From Chalciporus piperatus (lineage: Eukaryota; Basidiomycota; Agaricomycetes; Boletales; Boletaceae): a DNA stretch of 29,262 nt. Made by a program: the position numbers and the translations under genes. Numbering within the stretch: the first letter of the stretch is position 1; each line of letters opens with the position of its first letter. The stretch lies in contig JBBPTG010000284.1 of assembly GCA_038093975.1 (NCBI GenBank), forward strand, positions 1 to 29,262. The letters are read 5' to 3'. The notes beneath the pieces are model-generated. The model saw only the letters and a program-made list of their open reading frames with translations. It was not told where the DNA came from and made no database searches. Below are positions 1 to 10,861 of the stretch, piece by piece.

Positions 1-445
1 GTCGTGCAGACTCAACGGTATCGTCGTGACGACGCATCTGGGCCCCGGCTTGTATGAGATATTTTTACCTTCCTGCTCGCCAATACGGCTCCAGATTGTG
101 GTGACAATGTGAATGAGACGCTCGACCAGGTTGGAGGTTGTCGTCTTGATGGTGTCAGTGAACGGTCCAGGTGGAGAATCTTTAGCACCTTTGCTGTACT
201 TGTGTTCTTCGCGAGCGCCTTCATCAAGGTCGACTTCTGCTGCACTGCGATCTTCCCCAACGGCTTCCTCAGATGCCTCAGCCTCCTCCGCCACACCGCT
301 TTCCTCTGCGACCGCTCCTTCGCTACCCAGTACTTCTTCCATGAGACCTGGTCCTTGGACCACTAGTACTGAGATCAGGATCCCAACTTCAGTGCGCAGG
401 GCAGTGCCAGCGGAATCCCGGTGTAAGCCATGTGTATGGCCTGAA
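1..445 (-). pseudogene. Partial copy of the giant gene's 3' end, running off the left edge
   Basis: On the minus strand one frame stays open from about 445 to the window edge and is rich in Glu, Ala and Ser. Its nucleotides match the last exon of the giant gene (about 10884-11200) over roughly 330 bases, with scattered substitutions and small indels. Shared peptides include LISV, GAREEHK, SKGAKDS and LVERLIH. Past LVERLIH this copy continues in the same frame into a more hydrophobic stretch (IVTTIWSRIGEQEG) and stays open to the edge. The giant gene's own copy loses the frame there. Upstream of about 445 there is no similarity to the preceding giant-gene exons, and an in-frame stop lies near 465. 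It could be a truncated duplicate, a small gene starting at the ATG at 342-340, or the displaced 3' end of the giant gene. I infer duplication from the similarity; no function can be assigned. Confidence 0.55.
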
Positions 446-832
446 GGTATACTAGTAATCCGTTAAAATTGTAGTATCGCGCAGACACAATTGGCGCGTG
501 GCTGTACAGTGTACACAGTAAGCAGACCGTTGAGTCAAACGTTCCGAGTCGCAGACTCGGACTGCACCTCGAAATTCACTGGCAAAACACCGTTACTACC
601 GTCACCTAGCAAGAAATGTCGGTTCAAGACCTGCTTCGAACAGTGAGCATTCTAGTGAAATAACTAGTTAGTGCTGTTAGATAACCTCCCAACAGCTCCA
701 GGCCTTTGATCCTCTTTCGAGCGTGAGTACTGATACGACCAGCGCAATGAAAAATCTGATCGCGCACCACAGTTTCCATCCATCGACACGCCGTACGCCA
801 AGTACTCCTCCTCAAACTATGCCGCCTCGAAC
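446..832. other. Intergenic region upstream of the F-box gene
   Basis: This stretch of about 390 bases separates the left partial copy (minus) from the F-box gene (plus), so it should hold the F-box promoter. I see no convincing TATA box near the start codon, no RNA gene and no ORF with protein-like composition. The small minus-strand ORF at 624-815 is arginine-rich and looks random. Confidence 0.5.
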
Positions 833-2359
833 ATGGACATCCCTCCGATTTGCAACATCCTGACCCAGTATCAGGAGCAGCTCAATGCCATTGACACCAT
901 CCTCGAGCAAATTAAATCAACTGTTCATGCGCTCACGGACAAGCGCGAGCAGATTGCGTCTTCGATCAAGATGCACGAGGGCTTCATGACCTGTATCCGC
1001 CGCCTCCCCTCTGATGTGCTCAGCCATATCTTCATGCAATGTTTGCCCGATGCTACGTACCTCACACCGGATTTACGACACGCGCCGTTGTTGTTGACAC
1101 AGATTTGTAGGGGATGGCGAGAGGTCGCGCTTGGCACCCCAAGACTGTGGTGTTCGTTGTCTATCGCAGAGATTAGGCGGGACTCGGAGCGGCTGCTTAC
1201 CCTCTACAAACGCTGGCTCGGGAGTTCGGGTCGCTGCCCGCTTTCACTTGAAATCTGCTTGATTCGACGGCTTCAGTCTCAATGGCCAACAATGGCCACG
1301 GAGTTCTCGCGGCTGTACACCAGTCGGTGCACAACCCTCAAGATTGACTCTGAATCTGCTGATCATTTGGATCTTTTGCTTGCGGATGTTCCTAATCTGG
1401 AGCGCCTCCTCCTTAGAGGCTCGGATACCATCAGTCAGAACATATCAATCGTCCAACCGCGCCCCCGCCTTCACACTCTCATCATCGTATCGTATCCCTT
1501 TCCCGTGCAGACTTTGTCTTTCTTCAATCCAGGATGGACGAACCTCACACGCCTCGCGGTGTTGTTCTATGACGACCCACGACCTGCCAACAATACCATC
1601 TTCTTGACCCTCCTGCAAACGTTTCCCAATCTGGAGACCTTCGTCTTCTCCCCTGTCTTCATTCAGAGACCTGATAATCCTATCACACTGACACATTCGA
1701 AACTACGTACGTTGAGCATGCGGTACTGGACTGGTTCCATCCTTTCCCCTCTGGACACCCTGATATTGCCAAATTTGCGTCGCCTGCTGGTTGACAGCGA
1801 CCAGGATGTCGAGGATGTTCTCAATGATACTTCCACGCCGGAGGAGTCCTTGCCGGCTGAGCGGCGTACACTCAACATGACCTTCGTGAACCTCGATAAC
1901 TGGAGCTCCACCCATGCTCTTTTCACGCTCCTCAATCCTGGTTGGACGGGGCTGACCCATCTCAGGCTGGATGTTTACTGTGGCGCAATATATTGCCTGA
2001 TGCCACTCCAGTTCTGTCCTCAACTTGAAAACATGGCCGTATCAATGTACACCGTTATCGATGACCGCCACTACACTCTCCTCGCTCATCACACGCTTAG
2101 CTCTCTGACCCTTGGCGTCAAACGAGGGTCCATTGATGAAATTCTGAACGCGTTGACCTTGCCCAGTTTGCACCATCTCAGCCTCACGATGCGATCAGAC
2201 TGGCCAGATATGTCGTTCAAAGCGTTCTTTTCTCGATCAAATTGTCCACTCGAGACGCTTGAGATCCGTGGAGCGGAGGCATCCAATTTGGGGCGGGAAG
2301 AGTTCACGTCGTTGATACCTACCTTGAGGGAACTCGACTTGCACGATACGTTGTGGTAG
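833..2359 (+). CDS. F-box domain protein (Skp1-binding ubiquitin ligase adaptor), single exon
   Basis: This is an uninterrupted 508-residue reading frame from ATG to TAG. Residues about 10-48 form an amphipathic, probably coiled-coil helix (TQYQEQLNAIDTILEQI). Residues about 55-105 are an F-box of the type common in agaricomycetes: IRRLPSDVLSHIFMQCLP, then LLLTQICRGWREVALGTPRLW. The rest alternates hydrophobic stretches (LERLLLRG, LRTLSMRY, LRRLLVDS, LENMAVSM) in the manner of degenerate leucine-rich repeats. Known members of this family bind Skp1 through the F-box and recruit substrates to an SCF ubiquitin ligase through the C-terminal repeats; the substrate here is unknown. The lack of introns contrasts with the intron-crowded neighbours, as is usual for these expanded, often retro-like F-box families. 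The ATG chosen is the first in frame, just ahead of the predicted helix. I am confident of the family, not of any specific role. Confidence 0.9.
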   Translation: MDIPPICNILTQYQEQLNAIDTILEQIKSTVHALTDKREQIASSIKMHEGFMTCIRRLPSDVLSHIFMQCLPDATYLTPDLRHAPLLLTQICRGWREVALGTPRLWCSLSIAEIRRDSERLLTLYKRWLGSSGRCPLSLEICLIRRLQSQWPTMATEFSRLYTSRCTTLKIDSESADHLDLLLADVPNLERLLLRGSDTISQNISIVQPRPRLHTLIIVSYPFPVQTLSFFNPGWTNLTRLAVLFYDDPRPANNTIFLTLLQTFPNLETFVFSPVFIQRPDNPITLTHSKLRTLSMRYWTGSILSPLDTLILPNLRRLLVDSDQDVEDVLNDTSTPEESLPAERRTLNMTFVNLDNWSSTHALFTLLNPGWTGLTHLRLDVYCGAIYCLMPLQFCPQLENMAVSMYTVIDDRHYTLLAHHTLSSLTLGVKRGSIDEILNALTLPSLHHLSLTMRSDWPDMSFKAFFSRSNCPLETLEIRGAEASNLGREEFTSLIPTLRELDLHDTLW

Positions 2360-3419
2360 ATGCGTCTGCGTAGAGACTCGGAGGCCTTATTCTATATCCG
2401 AATAAGTAAGCTACTATGGGCCCTACGACCGAGTCCCAGACCCCGAATCAGCGGCTGCTTTAATCTACTAGGTTGGCGTCAGTCCTTGAATACAATTCTG
2501 TAATGGTTACCTTGTTTACAAGGTCACTGGGGGGGAGAATTGTGGCTATGTGTGCATCAAAAACGCGAAGGTGGGAGTTTCCTACTATAAATAAGCATTA
2601 ACCACATATACGTTGAAAGGTGTGAGTGATCCTGTTGCCAGCTAACGTCTCGTTTAGGTGCCAATCAATGATGTCGTACGCGCGACGCTGATCCCTGAGA
2701 AGAGATTGCAGGTCTGTGGCAGCGAGATGGTCTTCGAGGACTGCAGTTGATCCTGCAAGGGGTTCCACCCCTCCGGCAAGTTTCCCACCCCCCACTCCTT
2801 ACTTCCATCCCAATCTCGGAAACGACTCCGTTATAACTTATCCTCCGAGCCCCCACCATTGCCAAGGACATGCTCATCACCCTGTCCATTAAGGTCCGAG
2901 ACGACGGAGGCCATTGTTGCCTGCCACGTATGTAGTTTCAAGTAGTCGTCTCCATGTCACGATTGGCGAGAGGCTATAAAAGATGTCGCTCGAACGAAAC
3001 GAGTCAGTGTTCTCCGGGCCATTCTCGAGTCATCACTCCGAGTCAACCACTGAAACAAACCTTTTTGGAGTCCTACAATCCAATATGACTATGCACTATG
3101 TACCACCATTCATCCCGTGCGCCTCTGAGGGTAGAATTAGTACGCAGCCAGCATATACTGAAATATGTTTTACACAACGAAGCTAACCGTCAACGCAACA
3201 CGACACTCGTATGGCTGTAACGTTGCACAAGACTGTTAGGAGTTCATCCAAGACACAACTTGATCCAAGGATTTTCCGTTCCATATCGAGTCTATTCTCG
3301 GGCTGGCGAATTCCAACAACGAGCGAAACTGTATCACCATTCTTCTGCTTCTGAGGCTGACTTGGATAGCAACATAATCATCAAAAGAAACAATCGAGAT
3401 AAAATCAAGATGCAGGGCG
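2360..3419. other. Intergenic region between two convergent genes
   Basis: The F-box gene and the ABC transporter end here facing each other, so both 3' untranslated regions and polyadenylation sites must lie in this kilobase. It contains the helicase remnant listed separately and a TATAAAAG at about 2974, only a few bases ahead of a 67-codon ORF (2983-3186). That ORF has no recognisable composition or domain, and the TATA box is too close to its ATG to serve it, so I do not annotate it as a gene. Confidence 0.5.
2598..2795 (-). pseudogene. Remnant of a PIF1/Helitron-type helicase reading frame
   Basis: On the minus strand a short frame contains LQSLLRDQRRAYDIIDWHL followed by NETLAG. From memory this resembles the segment just ahead of the Walker A loop in PIF1-like helicases encoded by basidiomycete Helitrons (pattern: L..DQRRAYDII.WHL..TLAG, then a GEGGTGKS-type P-loop). 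The expected P-loop does not follow: the frame runs into unrelated sequence and stops about 12 residues later. Nothing helicase-like is visible upstream. I read it as a small leftover of a transposable element rather than a working gene. The match rests on about 25 residues recalled without a search, so confidence is moderate. Confidence 0.4.
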
Positions 3420-6400
3420 CTACTGGTTAGCGGGGCTAGAAGAACAGGCCATGGAGTACAACAACTCCTTGTCGCCACTTTCATCGACCAACGCTCTCAG
3501 CATCCCATTTTCGTTTTGCAGCAGTTCCCGCGGTGCTCCGTACTCAGCCTGAAGTGGTGATACATCAGTTCGAAGCATCTGCACCAAGAAAAAAAGAACT
3601 CACAATATTTCCCGCATCGAGTACCATCTACGCGTCGAACATGGCCTTTAGTGAAAGGATAGCAATGGTCTAGAGAACACTCACGATTTTATCCGCGTCC
3701 ATGATAGTCTGCAGACGATGAGCGATGATGAGTTGAGTCGCGACGCTCAGCTCTTTACGCAATGACGATTGGATAGCAGCATCCGTTTTATAATCTAAAA
3801 CCGATGATCACAGATCTCACTTAGCGGGGGGAAGCATTCAAGTATAAAAACAGGTATTTACCGATCGCCGAGGTAGCTGAGGTTGACCACAGAGGTGAGC
3901 GTGCATGCAACGTCGAGCAATCGGGATCCAGAAGTCACTCACCCTCGTCCAAAATGAGAAGCTTACTATTCCGCACCATCGCTCGGGCAAGAGCCAAGAT
4001 TTGCCGTTGTCCAACAGACAAATTGCCGCCTCCACTCGAAATCAAACTGTCGAGCGTGAGGCGGCTTTCGTCTGAATCTTCTTGGACAGCATACAAACCC
4101 GAAGAACGCAGAGCATCGTTGAGAGTGGCATCGTCATACTCCTCGAAGGGGTCAAGATTGTATCGAAGGGTACCACTCAGTAGCTCGGGCTGGATAGAGT
4201 GGTAAGGCACAGTGGAGTCGAGCTACATTCTAGCTTACGATTTGGGGGATGATGGTCACATTCGAACGAAGAGCATCGAGGCTGATCGTGGAGGTAGGAA
4301 TTCCATCGAGGTATACTTGACCCTCTGTGAAGATGCATCGCAAGAGCGAAAGGGTCAAGGAACTCTGAAAAGTAGTCAGTACTGATAATATGGAATTCAG
4401 GGGGGAAACAGTTTACCTTGCCGCTCCCAGTGCGACCAACGATACCAACGTGTTCGCCAGACTTGATATGGAACGACAAATTGTGGAGCACCTCCGGCCC
4501 ATCCTGGTGATACACGTCAAATTGAGGCAAACACACGTTGAGAATCGAAAGAAAACGAACTGATGAATAACGAGCAGATAGATTCTCGACACGGAGATCC
4601 CCACTGGCAGGCCAATAAGCTGGGGGAGCGCCTGACTGGGTAGGTTTAGGTTCTTGCTCGATCTTGATGTAGCCGTCCACTCGTTCGAGACTATCTCATT
4701 CGTCGGTGACCAACTTCGCTTGACAATTTGATGTGTTTCTTACCTGTTGCCTGTCAACAAGAATGATTGAGAAAAAAAGGAATGAGCGATGGGAGAGACG
4801 TTGACGCACCATGGATTTCAACCTCATTTAAAATCCGCACCCACCACAGAATCGTGCTGCTGAACAAGACTGAAGAGAATATTATTATTCCAGGCGCTTG
4901 TAACAATGTATACAATAACACTGACCGGCCATGTTGAGCGAGAATCCAACATTGGCAGCTCGGTGAGTTTGAGGGCCATACACAAGGTACAGCGCAAGTG
5001 CACTGGTGAATGCGGCGCCAATTGCATCGACACGTACACTCAACCATCTAGCCACCAACTCAGGCGTCAGCGAGTGGATCCAGACATGAAAATGAAATCT
5101 CACCGGTTCAGGTTCCAGAACATGCGTGCCGTTCTGGTATATTTGTCAATCCGCGCTAGTGATTCCTGGATCATCGCCTCCTCAGCTCCGTACGCCCGGA
5201 TGGATGCTTCACGAGGATAATGAGCCCCAATCCATTGACTCTACGGAAAGCACCTACTCAGGCCAGCCATCGCAGCTCCAAGATGACCCAACACAGGTGC
5301 CTTCGCGTTGCTCATCTCCCGCTTGACCGAGAGTTGCGCTTTCATATAGATGCGTCCGATCCACGCACCAATGACACCGACCAGCACGCCCGGCAAAAGG
5401 AAACCCGGCGTGATAACGACAACAGCACCGAGATTGAAGAGCATCCCCATGGTCATTTCCAGGAGCATACTGAGCGAGGTGGCGAGCGGCGTGTCGACTA
5501 GTCATCACGCACGTATGTTGAGCTTCGCCGAAAGATGATAAGATGACGAAAACTTACTAGCTCTGATGTCTTGCGTGCATCGAGTGATGATTCTTGATGC
5601 GGGCGTAGTGTCTAGCCATCTTTGGACCCTCAAGCACTGAACCACAACACAGAAACAAGAACCGACGATACCTGAATGTTGTGCCCAGTACGGCGACTAC
5701 AAGTTCATTGTGAATGGTCCGTGATGCTCGCAGAGTGCCCACATAGAACATGAAGTAGCCGGCCGACCACATCGTGGTGCCAAACAACACAAGGGAAGCA
5801 TAACCCGAGAGATAGCTAAAGATCGTGATGGGATACTGACGATAACGCTAGTCAGACCATACTCACAAACGAACGCTAACTTCCGAGGCCGGATGATCTT
5901 CATATTGGGTCGCCCAGAGGCCGAGGAACCATGTCTGGAATGTGGTCGCTAGGTTGGTCACGATGAACAACCCAAGCATGAGTGCCCAGAAAGAAAGGAC
6001 ATGAGCACCGCCGAGGGAAGCAAGATATAACTTGACTGTGGACCGAGTGAATATTTACCCTCTCCAAAGCCATTTGTGATCCACTTACATGCAGCCCACG
6101 AGACGTGGCCGACCGGTACTTCTTCGGCAACGACAAGCTTTCCGTTCGCTTTTTCTGCCTTGTCGACCTCCTGAACCTCAGCAACCTCTTCCTTTTCGAG
6201 ATTTTCTTCCTCTTTGGCGATAGTAGCCGCAAGAGTTTCGTCGTGTTCAACGACATCGGAGAACGAACCTTGTCGGACGATACGTCCGTTTGAGCCAAGA
6301 GCGACGACAAAGTTGGCGATGGGGCGAACGATAGCGATGTTGTGCGTCTATATACGTGGAACAGATGGGTAGACAAGCATATATATAGGCACGCGATATG

Positions 6401-9400
6401 GACTCACCACTAGGATGACAGTTCGACCATGAACAAGATCGCCTGCGAAACACTTATCGACAATCCACGATGCCGTGTGTATATCAAGGGCGGCCAGTAC
6501 CTGGCAGAAACGTATCAGGTAGATGTGGAAGAGGCGAGACAAGGGATTCACGTCGTCTAACAAAAGGATCTCAGCCGAGCTGTAAATCGCTCGAGCGAGC
6601 GTGATTCGCGCCTAATTTCAAATGAGATGACGACCTGACCGCTTAGACAGTGCCTAATTCGCTTACTTTTTGGCCACCACTAGACAACGAAATTGTTGTG
6701 AGGACGCGTGATTATGGCAAGGACGCTCACCTCAATGTAAGCCCCTTCTCACCCACGTCGGTTTCATCGCCAGCCTGGAACAAGTCGAGGTCCCTCTCGA
6801 GTGCGCACTGATATAAGACTTGCAGCCTGATGAGCAAAGTTGGAGCACACAGAGAAGAAGCTCACCTTTCTCGTAACGAACTTGGTTGTATGCGGCACCG
6901 AAAAGAATGTTATTCTGATGGGTCGGTATATAAGTTCCCGAGTTTCCAAGTGCTCATGCACAATTGAGAGGGCAGACCTTGATAGTGTCGTTCTGAACCC
7001 ATGATTCCTGGGCAGCATACGCTACGCCACCCTGCCGAGGTAGATTGAACCACGAATTCGGGCCAGATGGCATCCAGTGCATTTCACCTTCGTCAACATT
7101 AACAGGAAAGATATCGAAACGACGGGTGTTGCCTCACCCAGTAGAGACATCAACAAAGATGTCTTCCCGGACCCCGTCGGGCCAATCACCAAGTTCATAG
7201 ATGCACGTTCGAAATATACCTCTCCCTCGATCTTGAGCGAAAAGCGTCTCGCTGGCGTTAGCGTTCGATCCACAGCTTCTTTCGACCACACAAATGCAGA
7301 ATCCCTGAATCCGATCCGATCCGACTCCTCGGCAGCTGTGCTTGGGGTATGGGTATGTTCTGAGCCAGTTTCGTAAAGATCGAGGAGTTCAGAGTCATGT
7401 AGGAATTCGTTGATTCGGTCAAGAGATACTCGTGCTAAATAAAAATCAAATTGAGATGAGCACAGTCTAGGAGCTTGCTTGACGAACATACCGGACGCAA
7501 TCCTTGGCAGAAGGAAGAATACATTTCGTAGTTGACTTTGTAGCAATTCGAAAACTTGACGGAATGGTTAGCGGGATTTCGCTGACACCTCTTGAACTGT
7601 GCACACCGGATATAGAAGCAAAGACAGTCGAGGCTGCGGGCACAGAATGTCATCATACGGTGTCGCACGCAGAATGCCGTGTGAAGCTTACAAGTTAATA
7701 CTCTCCCCATGATGGTGGTCTAATCTTGTAAATCCCCTAACTGACGCGGAGCACAAAACGACTCACATAAGTTGCATATGTAACGAGCATGGTGGTCATG
7801 GGGATAAAATAGCTTGCATTCGATATCAACGAATGCATCACGTCTACACAAAGAAATGCTCACTTCAAATTGTTGTTGACCAATTCCATCATCTTGAATT
7901 TCCACATCCAAGTCAGCTCCTCTTCACGTTTTGCAAAGATGCGTTGTTCCATTTTTGATTCCCATCCGAAAAGCTTGATCATACGAATGACACCAATGGC
8001 TGTTCAGGTCGTATTGGATGTCGTGAGCGTCCGAAAAGAACGCAACGGGGATCTTACTTTCTGTGATACTTTGTACTCGTGCGTCACCCTGTCAGTCACT
8101 GTTAAAACCATAACACGACGTCGAGGAGAATGCGGGTACCTTCTTCATATGCTCTCGTTTCAAGGTTTCCATCCTCTTGGCCATCATTCCAGGAAGTGGT
8201 AGTGTTGCAAGCATGACAGCCAATGCAACAAACGCACTGTATCCAAAAGACAACAATAAGCTTGTACATCGCCATTTGGTTGTTTCGTACACACCTCCAA
8301 TCAAGAATTATATACAAGAACCATGTCGCCAGAGCGAGTTGAAGGGGCGCAAACACCACTGAACACACCACATGGTCATGATCTATCGGGGACAATGCGG
8401 AGAAGGCACTTACCGATCATCAAAAAGTCGCAACCTTCGTTTGCGGTAGCAAGATCCGAGGTGATGAGGTTATTGAGCTTTCCTACGAGGTTCTTTCCTT
8501 GAGACTTGGCTTCCGCTGAAGAGCCCTTTGGGGTTTGTCCAGGGACATTCGATCCTTGGCGCTCATCGTTGGTCTCTGCTTTCATTCGGATGCGGAGGGC
8601 ATGCTCAAAGATGAGCTGACTCAAGATCGCCTCGAACTGAACCATACAGCGAGTCTAATCAATGTATCAGCGACCTGAATGGTGCGGGTTGGTGGAACCT
8701 GACCGTATTGAAAAAATACCATTGAAAACCCAAAGAAGTGGTGACGGAACCAAGGAACATAAACAATATCCACGCCCAAGGTCGCACGACCGAGTCCTGG
8801 CCACCATTCTCAAGATATCTTGACAGTAATATTGGCAATTCAGCAGTAAGTGATCGAACTGGCATGCTCACTGAAGAAGATATTTGATGCATATCGGCGG
8901 AGCCAGATTCCCGAAGACCTAAGAAAACGATCACGTTGGTATTGACGTCGGAAGCAAGTGAAATCCATCACCTGCATAATGAGCGCCACGCATATGATAA
9001 GCATCTCGCCACCTATTTCGGAAGAATGAGAAGTTATCCCTTGGTCGGTTGTGAAGTAACTGACGGAAGATATTCATCAATCCGAAGACGATGTGCCGCC
9101 TCCGCGCCCCACTGAAGAAATCGAGATTCTATGAGGGGTCAATAAGATTCCATCACGGGCAGCATGTGGCTTCACCGGAAAACTCTTTTGTTTCAAGTTC
9201 TCGGAACGATCCTGGTCTGAGAGCGGAGGAAGCAGATCGGCTGGCAAGTGCGTCATTCTGTAAGCTAATCGAACCGTGGGCTCAACCCAGCTGTAAAGAA
9301 GTAAAGAGGCCCAGGATGCAGTCTGCTCGGGATGGGGTGTACTGGAGGGTTTCTGGGACGATGTATGTCAGTCAAACTAGAGCACTTAGGGTACATCGGA

Positions 9401-10126
9401 TGTCGCACCTTCACATCGAATGGAACATACAGGCGGGGACTGAATAACGGGCAGACCACTGCACCAACCACGAGACTGGCTAACTTGCCCCAGAGCATGG
9501 CACCCTCACGAGAGTCAACAGGGTGCTCGGTGAAAGTCATGAGAGGCCAGAAGTCGCGATAGACATATACCGCACACAGTGCAAGAAGCACGGTAGCAAG
9601 GTGCCGTGAGACCACTTGACCGGATCCCATCGGAGATATCACAGTAAGCACTGCAAGAATAACTGTAAACGCCTGCGTAACGGAGATTATAAAAAGGCAG
9701 TGTAGAGAGCGATATATAACGAACCGCGGTCACGCAAATGGACAGCTGTATGTAGTCGGAATCGCTGAGGGATTTCCAACGTCCAGCGAATGACCACGCG
9801 AGCAGACCAAATCCGCTGCTTTCCTGACTATTCGTCTGGAAAGTCAGAAGAGACAAGACCAGAAACACCGAGCAAGAGATCAAACGGGCAACTTTGAAGA
9901 GGTACGATACTTGTCCACCGTGTAACTTCGTGAAGGGGACGACAGATGCAGCGACATTTGGGAACGGGTCAGAAGGCGAGACATGAGCAGCACCTGAACG
10001 CTGTTTGCGAGACGAAAAGCAGCTGGTACAAGCGCGCAGAATCAAAACGATAGCTGATATGGCTGCAACACAGGTGGGTATCATCAATGTGTTGAGGAAG
10101 ATACTGAACGATGAAGCCAAAGTCAT
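3420..10126 (-). CDS. ABCC-family (MRP/Ycf1-like) full-length ABC transporter, about 40 exons
   Basis: This is an ATP-driven exporter of the multidrug-resistance-associated subfamily, which typically moves conjugated or anionic compounds across vacuolar or plasma membrane. Reading about 39 short introns out of the minus strand gives roughly 1,500 residues in the order TMD0, TMD1, NBD1, TMD2, NBD2. An N-terminal hydrophobic block lies at about 10126-9420. TMD1 exons (8990-7450) include LIFEHALRIRMKAE, APLQLALATWFLYIIL, IGVIRMIKLFGWES and ARVSLDRINEFLH. NBD1 has Walker A GPTGSGKT (7183-7160), signature SGGQK split by an intron (about 6680 and 6615), and Walker B LLLDDV (about 6570). TMD2 includes RASRTIHNELVVAVLGTT and SIRAYGAEEAM. 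NBD2 has GRTGSGKSS split by an intron, LSVGQRQILALARAM, LLILDEATSAID and IIAHRLQTIMDADKI. NBD1 carries Asp after Walker B where NBD2 has Glu, the usual ABCC asymmetry. The ATG at 10126 has A at -3 and precedes the first hydrophobic helix; an in-frame ATG at 10216 would add 30 charged residues and is less likely. The stop is TAG at 3422-3420. Confidence 0.92.
4744..4750 (-). other. Seven-base microexon in the ABCC transporter
   Basis: Between an intron ending TTGACAG and one starting GTAAGAAAC there are only seven bases (GCAACAG on the minus strand). With them the frame joins the end of TMD2 (ILNEVEIHG) to the NBD2 linker (LERVDGYIKIEQEPKPT) through G-N-S. ABCC proteins usually have a short linker of this kind at the same place. 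Skipping the seven bases would break the frame. This is a hand-made splice model. Confidence 0.7.
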
Positions 10127-10861
10127 GTTATCTTGGCCAGAATCGAAACTACTAAAACTCACTCTGCTGTTACATCGTCGACATTCTGTGTCGCGAGTAC
10201 TGTGACGGAGCGCCAAAGGGATAGGACAACTTGCCCACGGCTGGCGTCAGGTTCAATCGGGCCAAAGCCTGACATCTAGATTCTAGAATTGCTGTATTGC
10301 TCAACGAAGGCCCTCAGGGCAGAGGATCATTTGACGTTTAGTACTTACTCGCTCTCCAAGGAGGTGTAGAGTTGAAGCCGAGGGGAACTCCTCGGGCTTT
10401 CAACGCGGCTAAGTAGTAGGTTAACTCTGAGTCGAGTCACCCTCAGGTAGTACTGGCTGTGCGGTGATCTAGGCTCCTCAGACGCGCCCGCGTGGTCAAA
10501 CTGTCGCGGGGCTCTATGGCCTCTGTGTGAGTAACCAGTGTCAAGTTGGACAGTTACAGGCACTTGTACTAAGATATCGCCGGTGTCGGTGCCAATGTCA
10601 GACCGATGTGTCAGTGGGAACTTCCGAAATTGATACCATTTGACCGCCGTGTCCGGCCCTTCAAAAGGCATCCATCATGGCCGCCCGTGATACCATGGAT
10701 GATGGATCATTCCGAGTCGGTCCGAGTCGGTACTAGCTGCCATTGCATGACCATGATTACGGGTGAAGAAGAGAGTACTAGTAGCGTAAGTACGTGAAAG
10801 TTCTACCTAGACTTTTTAATGTGAGAAGATATCGGAAAAATGTTGTAGACTTCATGGGACT
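10127..10861. other. Intergenic region: ABC transporter promoter and 3' end of the giant gene
   Basis: About 735 bases separate two genes on the same strand. I see no convincing gene. A short ten-base tandem (GAGTCGGTCC, about two copies) sits near 10711-10731. The minus-strand ORF at 10345-10671 is Arg/Ser-rich without any recognisable pattern and I treat it as chance. Confidence 0.5.

Noticed and set aside
113..466. Plus-strand Ser/Pro-rich ORF at the left end
   Set aside because: The minus-strand frame over the same bases matches the last exon of the giant gene, so the plus-strand ORF is a shadow.
2983..3186. Plus-strand 67-codon ORF just after TATAAAAG
   Set aside because: The TATA box is only about ten bases from the ATG, leaving no room for a transcription start, and the composition is not distinctive.
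10127..10216. Extended N-terminus of the ABC transporter from the ATG at 10216
   Set aside because: It would add 30 basic, Ser/Cys-rich residues before the first membrane helix. The ATG at 10126 has a better context and a typical N-terminus, though the longer form cannot be excluded.
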